Below, in pieces: positions 1 through 9,089 of a stretch of DNA of 46,134 bases. The position numbers and the translations under genes were made by a program. Each line of letters opens with the position of its first letter. The first letter of the stretch is position 1. This DNA is from an uncultured Bacteroidales bacterium (GTDB lineage: Bacteria > Bacteroidota > Bacteroidia > Bacteroidales > Muribaculaceae), in the NCBI GenBank assembly GCA_902792435.1, contig CADAZN010000035.1:1-46134 (forward strand), written 5' to 3'. Below the pieces are notes generated by a model. It was not told where the DNA came from, searched no databases, and was given only the letters and a program-made list of their open reading frames with translations.

Positions 1-16
1 TTTTAAGGCTGTTACA

Positions 17-48
17 CTTGCTGTTATAGAGTATATTTACTACCTTTG
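17..48 (+). promoter_or_regulatory. Promoter of the rimP-nusA-infB operon
   Basis: A -33 element CTTG (17-20) and a -7 element TACCTTTG (41-48) are separated by 20 bp. This matches the Bacteroidetes housekeeping pattern (TTTG, about 19-20 bp, TAnnTTTG). Transcription would start near position 52, leaving a leader of about 105 nt before the preferred rimP start, with a short G-rich stretch around 61-73. Confidence 0.7.
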
Positions 49-156
49 CAGCGCAATTCCGGACGGAGGGGGCTCTGAAGCTTCCTCTATTTTGTTATAA
101 TTTGGGAAATGGCAAAGCTGATTGGCAGCTTTTCAAAAATTAAAAGTAATAAAAGA

Positions 157-621
157 ATGATTGACAAGAAAGAACTCACTAGCGTGATAGAAAATGCCTT
201 AGAGGGCAGCAAGATGTTCCTCGTTGACATTACAGTGAGCGGCGACAATGTGATTGACGTGCAGCTCGACAGCCTTGAGAGCATCACCATCGACGACTGC
301 ATAGCCGTTAACGATGCTGTGCACGCCGCCTTCGACCAAGACGTTGAGGACTATGAACTCACAGTGGGCTCTTATAGCCTGACCGACCCCTTCAAGGTTC
401 TCAAGCAATATGAGAAAAACCTGGGTGGCGAGGTAGAAGTGCTAACCGCCGACGGCAAGAAGCTCAAGGGCACTCTAAGCAGTGTTGACGCCGAGCAGTT
501 TACCATTACGGTTCCCACCAAGACTAAAATCGAGGGCAAGAAGCGCCCTGAGATGGTTGACGTGGAGCACACTTTCAAATATGACGAAATAAAATACACT
601 AAAAATATATTACAGTTTTAA
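157..621 (+). CDS. rimP: Ribosome maturation factor RimP
   Basis: RimP is a cytoplasmic factor that assists maturation of the 30S subunit. The 154-residue product has the two-domain RimP pattern: an N-terminal alpha/beta domain with the segment SLESITIDDCIAVNDAV, and a C-terminal SH3-like domain beginning near VGSYSLTDPFKVLKQYEKNLG. The latter resembles the conserved 'vsSPGldRPL' region of the family. The frame is open back to an ATG at 109, but the internal ATG at 157 (MIDKKELTS) gives the family-typical N-terminus, so I start there. It is immediately upstream of nusA (8 bp gap), the classical rimP-nusA-infB order. Regulation is probably through the promoter at 17-48. Confidence 0.9.
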   Translation: MIDKKELTSVIENALEGSKMFLVDITVSGDNVIDVQLDSLESITIDDCIAVNDAVHAAFDQDVEDYELTVGSYSLTDPFKVLKQYEKNLGGEVEVLTADGKKLKGTLSSVDAEQFTITVPTKTKIEGKKRPEMVDVEHTFKYDEIKYTKNILQF

Positions 622-629
622 ACACTATT

Positions 630-1892
630 ATGGCTAAGAAAGTAGAAACGGTCGATATGGCCGACCAGTTTTCGGAGTTTAAAGAGTTGAAAAACATCGA
701 CAAGACCACTATGATTAGTGTCTTGGAGGAGTCGTTCCGTAGCGTTATTGCCAAGATGTTTGGCAGTGACGAGAATTTCGACGTTATCATGAACCCCGAC
801 AAGGGCGACTGCGAGATTTACCAAAACCTCGAGGTAGTGCCCGACGGCGAAGTTCTGAACCCCAACCAGCAAATAGGGTTGACCGACGCCCGCAACGACG
901 AGGAGAGTCCCGACCCCGACTGCGAGATTGGCGAGGAGCACACACGCAAGATTGACTTCGCGAAGTTTGGTCGCCGCGCCATCCTTAACCTTCGTCAAAC
1001 TCTTGCCAGCAAGATTCTTGACCTTCAGAAGGATGCCATCTACAACAAGTTTAAAGATCTGGAAGGCGAGCTCGTAACAGGTGAGGTTTACCAAAACTGG
1101 AAACGCGAGGCGCTGCTGCTCGATGATGAGAAAAACGAGCTCATCATGCCAAAAGACCAGCAGATTCCTACCGACAACTTCCACAAGGGTGACACAGTGC
1201 GCGCCGTGATACACAAGGTTGACAATCAAAACAACAACCCCAAGATTATCGTATCTCGCACTAGCGACCTGTTCCTGCGCCGACTCTTTGAGCTTGAGGT
1301 GCCCGAGATTCATGATGGACTTATCGTGATTCGCGCCGTTGCCCGCAAGCCAGGCGAGCGTGCCAAGATCGCTGTTGAGAGCTATGACGACCGCATCGAC
1401 CCCGTTGGTGCTTGCGTGGGTGTTAAGGGTTCACGCATCCATGGCATCGTTCGCGAGTTGCGCAACGAGAACATCGACGTTATCAACTACACTAACGACC
1501 CAGTTCTCTTTATCCAACGAGCTCTTAGCCCAGCCAAGATAACTACCATCCGCATCGAGGAGGAGACCAAGCACGCCGAGGTGTTCTTGCGTCCCGACGA
1601 AGTGTCGCTTGCCATTGGCCGTGGCGGCTTGAACATCAAGCTTGCTTCGATGCTCACCGGCTACACTATTGACGTGTACCGTGACCTTGACAATGACGAG
1701 GATGACGTTTATCTCGATCGCTTCAACGACGAGATCGACCAGTGGGTTATCGATGCTCTCAAGGGCATTGGATGTGCAACTGCTAAAGCTGTCATCAACA
1801 CCCCACGACAGGATCTTATCGACAAGGCCGACCTTGAGGAAGACACCGTCGACGAGGTTCTCGCTATCCTCAAGGCAGAGTTTGAGGACTAA
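630..1892 (+). CDS. nusA: Transcription termination/antitermination factor NusA
   Basis: NusA binds RNA polymerase and nascent RNA and modulates pausing, termination and antitermination. The 420-residue product has an N-terminal RNAP-binding domain (about 1-125), an S1 domain (about 135-200), KH1 with GVKGSRI near residues 264-270, and KH2 with AIGRGGLNIKLA near 329-340. A short acidic helical C-terminus with a helix-hairpin-helix look (about 370-420) follows. The length is normal for Bacteroidetes, which lack the long C-terminal repeats of enterobacterial NusA. It is co-directional with rimP and infB in a conserved operon. Confidence 0.95.
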   Translation: MAKKVETVDMADQFSEFKELKNIDKTTMISVLEESFRSVIAKMFGSDENFDVIMNPDKGDCEIYQNLEVVPDGEVLNPNQQIGLTDARNDEESPDPDCEIGEEHTRKIDFAKFGRRAILNLRQTLASKILDLQKDAIYNKFKDLEGELVTGEVYQNWKREALLLDDEKNELIMPKDQQIPTDNFHKGDTVRAVIHKVDNQNNNPKIIVSRTSDLFLRRLFELEVPEIHDGLIVIRAVARKPGERAKIAVESYDDRIDPVGACVGVKGSRIHGIVRELRNENIDVINYTNDPVLFIQRALSPAKITTIRIEEETKHAEVFLRPDEVSLAIGRGGLNIKLASMLTGYTIDVYRDLDNDEDDVYLDRFNDEIDQWVIDALKGIGCATAKAVINTPRQDLIDKADLEEDTVDEVLAILKAEFED

Positions 1893-1962
1893 AAAGCCTT
1901 TCTCTCTCCCTTTTACATTACAGAAAAAAACAAACTCGTTATTACGTTATTAAATACTGCCT

Positions 1963-4767
1963 ATGCGTGTAAAATTAAGTAAAGTCATTAAAGATTTGAA
2001 TGTTGGAATGCAAACTATCCAGGACTTCTTTGCCAAGAAGAAGATTGAGCTGGATGTTACACCCAACACCAAAATTGATGAGGATATTCTGGAAATCCTT
2101 ATCAAGGAATTCAAGCCCGACATGGAGCAAAAACTCAAGTCGGAATACCTTACTAGCTCAAGGCTCAAGGAGAAAGCCAAGCAAGCCGAGGAGCCAAAAG
2201 AGCCTGAAGAGGCTAAAACCGAGACCGAGGTACGCAAACCTAAGGTGATAGGAAAAATCGACCTTGACAGTGCCGGTAAGCCAGCTAAGAAATCAGCTCC
2301 CAAGAAAGAGGAACCTGAAGCAATCGAAGCGCCCGAACCCGAGCAACCCAAGGAGGAGCCCGTAAAGGTTGAAGAAGCTGTCGAAGCAGCACAACCCGAG
2401 CCACAGCCCGAGCCCGAGACTAAACCAGCTGAGGTTGAGTCGAAGCCCGAGCCACAGCCCGAGCCAGTCAAGGAAGAAACCGAAACTCCTGCTGAGCCTG
2501 TCGAAACCGCCACTGCTGAGCCTGAGAGTGAGGAGAAGAGCGACATCTTCACCACTACTCCTGTGCTCAAAACCAACATCAATGTGGTGGGCAAGATCGA
2601 CCTGTCGGCTATCAACCAGTCGACTCGACCAAAAAAGAAGACCAAGGAGGAAAGACGACAAGAGCGCATCGCCAAGGAGAAGGCTCGTCAGGGCGAAGAT
2701 GGCGTTAAGAAGAAACGTCGTCGCATAGGCCGTGAGAAAATCGACATCGAAAAAGCTGCTCAGCAAATCCAGAATAACGCTGGCGGCAAGAACGCAAAGA
2801 ACAAAGATAACGAGAACGCGAGCAAGAAGAAAGAGAAGAAGGCAAAGCGACCATTGCGTCCACAAGTCAATGAGGAAGACGTACAGCGTCAAGTGAAAGA
2901 GACGCTCGCACGACTCACCACCAAGAAGCAGAACATGGGTGCCAAGTGGCGCCGTGAGAAGCGCGAGGCAGTGCGCGAGGAGGAGAGCAAGGAAGCAGCA
3001 TTGCAGGCAGCCGAGAAGAAGATTCTCAAGCTCACCGAGTTTGTTACTGCCAACGACCTCGCAATGATGATGAACGTGCCCATCAACAAGGTGATTGGCA
3101 CCTGCATGAGCCTGGGTGTGATGGTTTCTATCAACCAGCGTCTCGATGCCGAGACAATCAACATCGTTGCCGAGGAGTTCGGTTTCAAGACCGAATATGA
3201 AAGCGCCGACGTTGTAGAGGCAATTCATGAGGAAGAGGATAGCCCCGAAGATCTCCAGCAGCGTCCACCTGTAGTAACTGTCATGGGACACGTTGACCAC
3301 GGTAAGACTTCATTGCTCGACTACATCCGCAAGAGTAATGTGATTGCAGGCGAGGCTGGTGGTATCACTCAGCACATTGGTGCCTACAACGTGAAACTTC
3401 CTAACGGACGCCGCATCACCTTCCTCGACACTCCAGGTCACGAGGCATTTACCGCCATGCGTGCACGTGGTGCCAAGGTAACCGATATCGTTATTGTGAT
3501 TGTGGCTGCCGACGACAACGTGATGCCTCAAACCAAGGAGGCTCTTAACCATGCCACTGCAGCAGGTGTGCCCATCGTCTTCGCAATCAACAAGATTGAT
3601 AAAGACGGTGCTAACCCCGATAAAATCAAGGAAGAGCTTGCCAACCTAAATTACCTCGTTGAGGATTGGGGTGGCAAGTACCAGAGCCAAGATATATCGG
3701 CTAAGAAAGGTATTGGCGTGGAAGAACTCATGGAGAAGGTGCTCCTTGAGGCCGATATGCTCGACCTCAAGGCCAACCCCGACCGCAAGGCCACTGGCTC
3801 AATCATCGAGTCATCGCTCGACAAGGGACGTGGCTACATCGCCACAGTGCTCGTCGACAACGGCACTCTGCGCGTGGGCGACATCGTGCTTGCCGGTACT
3901 CACTATGGCAAGGTGAAAGCGATGTTCAACGAGCGCAACCAGCGCATCAAGGAGGCTGGACCATCGTCGCCAGCCCTGATACTTGGTCTGAACGGTGCTC
4001 CTACTGCCGGTGACAAGTTCAACGTGATGGACACCGACCAAGAAGCACGCCAAATCGCCAACCGCCGCGAGCAGTTGCAGCGCGAGCAGATGCAACGCAC
4101 TCAGCATCGCCGCACTCTCGAGGACATTGGCCGCTTGCGTGCACTGGGTGAGTTCCACGAACTCAATATTATCGTCAAGGGTGATGTTGACGGTTCAATC
4201 GAGGCATTGGGCGACTCGCTCATCAAGCTCTCGACTCCCGAGGTTCAGGTCAACGTGATCCACAAGGCTGTGGGTGCCATCAGCGAGAGCGACGTTACTC
4301 TGGCTGCAGCCAGTGATGCTTATATCATTGGCTTCCAGGTGCGTCCTTCGGCCGATGCTAAGCGCTTGGCAGCACAAGAGGGCGTCGACATTCGCATCTA
4401 CTCAATCATCTATGATGCTATCGAGGAGATTAAGAGCGCTATGGAAGGTATGTTGTCACCCGACATCAAGGAAGAGGTCATTGGCAATGCCGAGATCAAG
4501 GAAGTTTACCACATCAGCAAGGTGGGAACTATCGCCGGCGCCATGGTCAAGGATGGCAAACTCAAGCGTGGATGCAAGGTGCGCGTGATTCGCGACGGTA
4601 TTGTTCGCCACACTGGCACACTGGCATCGCTCAAGCGATTCAAGGACGACGCCAAGGAGGTTACCAGCGGCTATGAGTGCGGTTTCAGCGTTCAGAGCTT
4701 CAACGACCTCGTAGTGGGCGACATCGTCGAGGCATTTGAGGAAATCGAGGTACAGAAGACCTTGTAA
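1963..4767 (+). CDS. infB: Translation initiation factor IF-2
   Basis: IF-2 is the GTPase that places initiator tRNA on the 30S subunit. The 934-residue product begins with an IF2_N helical domain (about 1-52). A long charged linker rich in Pro/Glu and then Lys/Arg follows (about 65-340), with repeats of the PEPQPEP type, and then a second IF2_N-like domain (about 354-408). The G domain has G1 GHVDHGKT (442-449), G3 DTPGH (489-493) and G4 NKID (543-546). Beta-barrel and C-terminal fMet-tRNA-binding domains follow. The variable low-complexity linker is usual for Bacteroidetes IF-2. It is the last gene of the nusA operon before the repeat/hairpin at 4803-4841. Confidence 0.97.
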   Translation: MRVKLSKVIKDLNVGMQTIQDFFAKKKIELDVTPNTKIDEDILEILIKEFKPDMEQKLKSEYLTSSRLKEKAKQAEEPKEPEEAKTETEVRKPKVIGKIDLDSAGKPAKKSAPKKEEPEAIEAPEPEQPKEEPVKVEEAVEAAQPEPQPEPETKPAEVESKPEPQPEPVKEETETPAEPVETATAEPESEEKSDIFTTTPVLKTNINVVGKIDLSAINQSTRPKKKTKEERRQERIAKEKARQGEDGVKKKRRRIGREKIDIEKAAQQIQNNAGGKNAKNKDNENASKKKEKKAKRPLRPQVNEEDVQRQVKETLARLTTKKQNMGAKWRREKREAVREEESKEAALQAAEKKILKLTEFVTANDLAMMMNVPINKVIGTCMSLGVMVSINQRLDAETINIVAEEFGFKTEYESADVVEAIHEEEDSPEDLQQRPPVVTVMGHVDHGKTSLLDYIRKSNVIAGEAGGITQHIGAYNVKLPNGRRITFLDTPGHEAFTAMRARGAKVTDIVIVIVAADDNVMPQTKEALNHATAAGVPIVFAINKIDKDGANPDKIKEELANLNYLVEDWGGKYQSQDISAKKGIGVEELMEKVLLEADMLDLKANPDRKATGSIIESSLDKGRGYIATVLVDNGTLRVGDIVLAGTHYGKVKAMFNERNQRIKEAGPSSPALILGLNGAPTAGDKFNVMDTDQEARQIANRREQLQREQMQRTQHRRTLEDIGRLRALGEFHELNIIVKGDVDGSIEALGDSLIKLSTPEVQVNVIHKAVGAISESDVTLAAASDAYIIGFQVRPSADAKRLAAQEGVDIRIYSIIYDAIEEIKSAMEGMLSPDIKEEVIGNAEIKEVYHISKVGTIAGAMVKDGKLKRGCKVRVIRDGIVRHTGTLASLKRFKDDAKEVTSGYECGFSVQSFNDLVVGDIVEAFEEIEVQKTL

Positions 4768-4802
4768 AAGCACTTCTTGCCCCTTCGACCAAGATGAACA
4801 AT

Positions 4803-4841
4803 GGGTCTAGAAAGTCTAGAGATTCTAGAGGTTCTAGACCC
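4803..4841 (+). repeat. Four TCTAGA units at exact 9-bp steps forming a hairpin after infB
   Basis: TCTAGA occurs at 4806, 4815, 4824 and 4833, each exactly 9 bp apart. The outer arms GGGTCTAGAA (4803-4812) and TTCTAGACCC (4832-4841) are perfect inverted complements, and the next bases are T-rich (TTTCTTTT). It may act as the infB terminator. Because every unit is itself palindromic, it can also form alternative hairpins or bind a repeated protein. folK starts 20 bp later. Confidence 0.6.
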
Positions 4842-4860
4842 TTTCTTTTAAAACATAATC

Positions 4861-5340
4861 ATGATGACTTACTATCTCAACATAGGCTCCAATCTTGACG
4901 ACCGAGAGGGCAACCTCTGGGCTGCCGACTTGCGACTGTCGCTCGACTTGGGGCTAGTTGTGGCGCGCTCCAGCATCGTTGAGAGCGAGCCATGGGGCTT
5001 CGAGAGCGACAATGGCTTCCTCAACATGGGAATTGCCGTTGAGAGCCAATTCTCCCCCATCGAGGCCCTCAACATCATCCATGACATAGAATATGAGCTA
5101 AATCACGGCCACAGTCACCGCGACGCCGAGGGCAACTACGTGGACCGCCTTGTCGACATCGACATCATGGCTATCGACGACCTTGTCATCGACCTCCCAA
5201 GCCTCCAGGTTCCACACCGCCACTTGCCTAGCCGCGACTTCTTCTTGCGGCCTATGGCGGAGCTCGCCCCCGAGTGGCTCCACCCCACCCTCCACCTCAC
5301 CCCCCAGCAAATGCTGGAACAACTAGAGAAAACGGAATAA
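4861..5340 (+). CDS. folK: 2-amino-4-hydroxy-6-hydroxymethyldihydropteridine pyrophosphokinase (HPPK)
   Basis: The 159-residue product matches FolK, which transfers pyrophosphate from ATP to hydroxymethyl-dihydropterin in folate synthesis. Visible signatures are LNIGSNL at the N-terminus, ESEPWGFESDNGFLNM (substrate-binding loop) and DRLVDIDIMAID, which corresponds to the family R..(D)xDIL Mg/ATP-binding segment. VPHRHLPSRDFFLRPMAEL corresponds to the conserved PH..l..R.Fvl.Pl.e. The enzyme would be cytoplasmic. The start could be either of the two adjacent ATG codons. It is separated from infB by the TCTAGA hairpin, so it may be transcribed separately or by read-through. Confidence 0.92.
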   Translation: MMTYYLNIGSNLDDREGNLWAADLRLSLDLGLVVARSSIVESEPWGFESDNGFLNMGIAVESQFSPIEALNIIHDIEYELNHGHSHRDAEGNYVDRLVDIDIMAIDDLVIDLPSLQVPHRHLPSRDFFLRPMAELAPEWLHPTLHLTPQQMLEQLEKTE

Positions 5341-5356
5341 TAACGCATAAAATAAC

Positions 5357-5394
5357 AAAAATCGCAAGTTGTTGTTATAGCAACTTGCGATTTT
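5357..5394. terminator. Bidirectional rho-independent terminator after folK
   Basis: An 11-bp perfect stem, ATCGCAAGTTG (5361-5371) with CAACTTGCGAT (5381-5391), has a 9-nt loop. It is preceded by AAAA and followed by TTTTATTTTA. It can terminate folK on the plus strand and would also stop minus-strand transcription coming from the scar gene. Confidence 0.85.
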
Positions 5395-5416
5395 ATTTTA
5401 GGACTTATTGTGGACT

Positions 5417-5501
5417 TTATTTAATCACAACTTTTTTGCCGTTGTGGATGTAGATTCCAGCAGGCAGGTTGTTGGCGTAGTAGAGTAATAATCTTTTTCA
5501 T
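5417..5501 (-). pseudogene. Deletion scar of a secreted protein: signal-peptide start joined out of frame to a T9SS-like tail
   Basis: On the minus strand an ATG at 5501-5499 opens with MKKIITLL, a typical signal-peptide beginning. That frame then runs into nonsense and stops at 5421. A second, overlapping minus frame that ends with the stop at 5419-5417 reads LPAGIYIHNGKKVVIK, which looks like the last residues of a Bacteroidetes type IX-type C-terminal sorting tail. The two pieces are in different frames and only a few codons apart. The simplest reading is that most of a secreted-protein gene was deleted, leaving its first 8 or so codons and its last 20 or so. Confidence 0.6.
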
Positions 5502-5593
5502 GTGTTACAATTTATTGTTATAGTTTGGTTAATGAATTAAATTAACGTGAGCCCGATGAATCATCGTCGAACTCACGTTATATAGTTAATATT

Positions 5594-7144
5594 TTACTTA
5601 GCAACTTTCTCAAGGCGCTTGAGCATTGAGAACATGAATATTGCCGCAATGATACACAGAGCGATGAGAATTGCCCAGTTGTACATGAGTGGTATCTTGT
5701 CCCACAACATTGAAGGGATGCGACTCAAGTAATTACCGATGGCAGTTGCAGCAAACCAACCTCCCATCATGAGTCCCTTGTACTTGGGAGGTGCGACTTT
5801 CGACACGAAGCTGATACCCATAGGAGAAAGGAACAGCTCAGCAATGGTGAGTGTGAAGTAGGTGCCAATGAGCCATGTCGGCGACAACACGCTCTGTGTT
5901 TTGTTGCCTAAGTCCATAGGCGATGTCAAGCCAGTTGATGCAAGGGTTATCACACCAAATCCCACTGCTGCCAACAGCATACCCCAAGCAATTCGTGCGG
6001 GAGCGCTGACAGCGTGTTTGCGTGCCGCCAAGGCTCCAAAGAAGAGAATGCTGAAGGGAGTGAGCGCCACCACAAAGAATGGGTTAAACTGCTGGAAATC
6101 GCTAGGCTGAGCCATGGTTGGGTCGTCCATTCCCAAAAATAGACCAATAGCAAGAGCCACAAGTGCTATTGTGGAAACTCCACAAATGATGCGTGTCTTT
6201 TTCAGTTTGCTCTGGAAAGTTGCAAAACCGGTGTAAACAGCCAGTGCAATTAATGCTAAAGAGAAAATATTGAACCATATGCGCATGCCGCCTGTGATTG
6301 TTAGATTGGTGTATTTCTTGGCGAAGAACGTTAGGGCCGAGCCGTTCTGGTGGAAAGCCATCCAGAAGAAAATAACAACGGCAAATACCAGCAAAAGGGC
6401 TATGGTACGTTCCTTGGTCTGCGTTGGTGTAAGCTCTTCCACATCGGCATTTTCCTCCTTAGCCTGCTTAGCGGTCTTCATTGCGTCTTTGAACCAGCTC
6501 TTGCAAGCAAAATAGATAACAGCACTTAACACAAGCGAAACACAAGCCACTCCAAAGCACAGTCCGTAGCCTCCATACAGAGCTTGGAGGTAGTCAGGCG
6601 AGAAGTTGGCGGCATCGTAGGTGAAGCCATAGTTGCTAAGATATTGGTTGGTAATCCACTTTGCCATTGATGGCGCAAACATAGCGCCAATATTGATAGC
6701 CATATAGAATAGCGAGAAAGCATCGTCGCGGCGGTCGGCATATTTGGGATTGTCGTAAAGGTTACCAATCATTACCTGCAGGTTACCTTTAAACAAACCT
6801 GTGCCGAGCGACACACAAGCCAGGCCGGCATACATGGTGACAAGTCCCACCGTGTCGGCTTCTGTGGGTATCGCCAGCCCCAGGTATCCCAAGAACATTG
6901 TGAGCATACCGATGGTAACACACTTGCCGTATCCAATCTTGTCGGCAAGCATACCACCGAAAAGTGGTGCAAAATAAACTACTGCAAGAAAGATGGCATA
7001 GACATGTGCTGCCTGATTCTCGTCCCATCCGAATTTTGCCTGCATAAACAGAGCAAAAATCGCAAGCATAGTGTAGTAGCCAAAGCGTTCACCAGTATTG
7101 GCAAGCGCAAGAGCATACAAACCTTTAGGTTGATTTTTGAACAT
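5594..7144 (-). CDS. POT-family (proton-dependent) oligopeptide transporter, MFS fold
   Basis: The 516-residue inner-membrane protein has about 12-14 hydrophobic segments. Its N-terminal ANTGERFGYYTM corresponds to the POT TM1 motif (E1xxE2RFxYY). The second PTR signature is visible as FYMAINIGAMFAP, and FKGNLQVMIGNLYD matches the conserved GxGxxKpnl..l.g.qy region. The family imports di- and tripeptides with protons. The first acidic residue of ExxER is Asn here (N16), while E19 and R20 are kept. It is the downstream member of a tandem pair with the gene at 7346-9010, but a strong terminator and a 200-bp gap between them suggest a separate transcript. Confidence 0.88.
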   Translation of the reverse strand: MFKNQPKGLYALALANTGERFGYYTMLAIFALFMQAKFGWDENQAAHVYAIFLAVVYFAPLFGGMLADKIGYGKCVTIGMLTMFLGYLGLAIPTEADTVGLVTMYAGLACVSLGTGLFKGNLQVMIGNLYDNPKYADRRDDAFSLFYMAINIGAMFAPSMAKWITNQYLSNYGFTYDAANFSPDYLQALYGGYGLCFGVACVSLVLSAVIYFACKSWFKDAMKTAKQAKEENADVEELTPTQTKERTIALLLVFAVVIFFWMAFHQNGSALTFFAKKYTNLTITGGMRIWFNIFSLALIALAVYTGFATFQSKLKKTRIICGVSTIALVALAIGLFLGMDDPTMAQPSDFQQFNPFFVVALTPFSILFFGALAARKHAVSAPARIAWGMLLAAVGFGVITLASTGLTSPMDLGNKTQSVLSPTWLIGTYFTLTIAELFLSPMGISFVSKVAPPKYKGLMMGGWFAATAIGNYLSRIPSMLWDKIPLMYNWAILIALCIIAAIFMFSMLKRLEKVAK

Positions 7145-7193
7145 ACTTGATAGTTTTTATTTGTTATTACTAAATAGTTAATTCCATTTTTAC

Positions 7194-7242
7194 CGTAAAC
7201 TGTCTAAATCTATGAAAAAAAATGAGATTTAGACGATTTACG
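7194..7242. promoter_or_regulatory. 18-bp imperfect inverted repeat upstream of the POT transporter
   Basis: Arms at 7194-7211 (CGTAAACTGTCTAAATCT) and 7225-7242 match as inverted complements at 16 of 18 positions, with a 13-nt A-rich centre. The element lies between the terminator of the upstream gene and the minus-strand start at 7144. It could be an operator or a leader hairpin. No TAnnTTTG box is obvious next to it. Confidence 0.5.
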
Positions 7243-7277
7243 CACTTTTTTATACCTTTTTTGGTAGGAAATGGTAT

Positions 7278-7320
7278 AAAAATCACTCCAAGGCTAAATA
7301 ACTGTCATGGAGTGATTTTT
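7278..7320 (-). terminator. Terminator of the upstream POT transporter
   Basis: A perfect 13-bp inverted repeat, AAAAATCACTCCA (7278-7290) with TGGAGTGATTTTT (7308-7320), has a 17-nt loop. On the minus strand the stem ends in a U-run, as expected for an intrinsic terminator of the gene ending at 7346. Confidence 0.85.
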
Positions 7321-7345
7321 AAAATATTCGTTTAGGAATATCTGG

Positions 7346-9010
7346 TTATTTAGTAACTCGCTCGAGCCATTTTACCATTCCAAGCATCACGCACATCGAG
7401 ATGAGGCAGAAAGCAGCAAATACTGCCCAGCACTGCCACTGATGTGGGAACTTATTGAGCATTGTCACACCTAAGGCAATGAAAAGGTTGCCTACTGCTG
7501 TAGCTGTCAGCCACCAACCTTGGCACACGCCTTGCAAGTGGGTGGGAGCCACCTTAGATACGAATGACAAACCGAGTGGAGAAATAAACAACTCTGAAAC
7601 GGTAAGGAAGAAATAGGTGACAATCAGTACCCATGGACCTGCCTTCATTGATTCCTTCATGGCTTCGGGCAGACTCTTGAATTCGGTACCCGAGGGGAAA
7701 CCATTGTTGGCTGCGATTACGATGAGGAAGATGTAGGCACTAGCTGCCAAAAACATACCAAATGCAATCTTGCGAGGAGTAGAGATTTCTTTGCCTTTAC
7801 GTGCCAATGAAGCAAAAATCATCATAATGATAGGTGTGAGCACAATCACAAAGAATGGGTTGATGCATTGCCATATTTCAGGAGCAATTGAGCTGGTGTT
7901 ACAGAAGTCGCGGGCAAATACCGACAGCGACTGACCATTCTGGTGGAACGAGAACCAGAAGAATACAGCTACGCCAAGCACTGCAAACAAAGCATACATG
8001 CGCTGCTTAATCTCCTTAGCATCGGCATTTACTTCTTCCTTGCTAACTGTTGTTGCTTCTTTTATTTTCTTCACAGGGTTAGGCAAAGATTTGCGAGTAG
8101 CCACAAAAATGAAGAATGATATCAACATTGCTACAGCCGATGCAATAAACGAGTAGTGCACACCAGTGTTAAAACTTTCGAGATAGTTAGTACAGAAGTT
8201 TGCCATGTCTCCTACCTGGCTTCCATCTAAAATTGAACCTTGAGCAAGAGTAGTGAGGTTCTGCATATCGTCACCTTTAAGCGTTCCCTCGATGAAACCG
8301 TGGCACAGGCGAGGAAGGTCGGCATTATAGATGAATCCATCCATTTTAAGCAATGCGCTACGCAGCAGTGGTGCAACGAAAGGCGCAATCACACCGCCAA
8401 TGTTGATGAATACATAGAAAATTTGGAAGCCACTGTCACGACGCGACTTGGCAATTGCAAGTTCCTCGGGACCCTTCTTTGCAGCTTCGGCCTCATAGTT
8501 ATCATATAGTTGGCCCACAATAGCTTGAAGGTTACCCTTGAACAAACCATTACCAGAAGCAATGAGCAAGAGTGCAAAACAGGTTAACACGAGAATCCAT
8601 GTGGGAACCGAGCCTGGGTTGCCACCAAACACGGGAACCGACAGAATTAAATAGCCCGTAGCCATAACAATAAGGCCTAACATGATTATGCCTTTGTAAT
8701 TCTGTAACCTATCGGCTAGTATTCCACCAGGAAGGCTAAGAACGTAAATGAGGAAATAGAACACGGCATAAATCCAGCCAGCTGCGTCATCGCTGATGCC
8801 AAACTTTGAGCACAAGAACAGCAGTAACACTGCATTCATGATGTAATAGCCAAATCGTTCGCCCATGTTTGACAGAGCGGCAGAAATAAGGCCCTTTGGG
8901 TGTTTTTTTCTTGCCTCAATTAAATAGTAAATGAGGAAAGGCAGTACAACAATTAATATCGCAATAAGCATAAACACCATGCGATTGTTGTTCCATAAAT
9001 CTAGTAACAT
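7346..9010 (-). CDS. POT-family oligopeptide transporter, MFS fold (paralogue)
   Basis: The 554-residue multi-pass inner-membrane protein is paralogous to the gene at 5594-7144. Signatures are ALSNMGERFGYYIM (TM1 POT motif, again with Asn in place of the first Glu of ExxER), FKGNLQAIVGQLYD, and QIFYVFINIGGVIAPF (second PTR motif). It carries an extra N-terminal hydrophobic helix (VFMLIAILIVVLPFLIYYLI) before the POT core. It also has a longer insertion near residues 225-290 between the two halves of the transporter. The predicted role is proton-coupled uptake of short peptides. Both tandem copies look intact. Confidence 0.87.
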   Translation of the reverse strand: MLLDLWNNNRMVFMLIAILIVVLPFLIYYLIEARKKHPKGLISAALSNMGERFGYYIMNAVLLLFLCSKFGISDDAAGWIYAVFYFLIYVLSLPGGILADRLQNYKGIIMLGLIVMATGYLILSVPVFGGNPGSVPTWILVLTCFALLLIASGNGLFKGNLQAIVGQLYDNYEAEAAKKGPEELAIAKSRRDSGFQIFYVFINIGGVIAPFVAPLLRSALLKMDGFIYNADLPRLCHGFIEGTLKGDDMQNLTTLAQGSILDGSQVGDMANFCTNYLESFNTGVHYSFIASAVAMLISFFIFVATRKSLPNPVKKIKEATTVSKEEVNADAKEIKQRMYALFAVLGVAVFFWFSFHQNGQSLSVFARDFCNTSSIAPEIWQCINPFFVIVLTPIIMMIFASLARKGKEISTPRKIAFGMFLAASAYIFLIVIAANNGFPSGTEFKSLPEAMKESMKAGPWVLIVTYFFLTVSELFISPLGLSFVSKVAPTHLQGVCQGWWLTATAVGNLFIALGVTMLNKFPHQWQCWAVFAAFCLISMCVMLGMVKWLERVTK

Positions 9011-9089
9011 AGTCAGTTTATTTATTAATGGTTAAAAATTTATTGCTTTACACTTGATGGTAAACTCATCGATTGCTGCCGTTGGCTAG

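Noticed and set aside
618-1313. A 231-codon minus-strand frame opposite nusA
   Set aside because: It is a shadow of nusA. No motif, promoter or start signal.
2293-3300. A 335-codon minus-strand frame opposite infB
   Set aside because: It mirrors the Glu/Lys-rich linker of IF-2 and gives a Leu-rich sequence with no motif.
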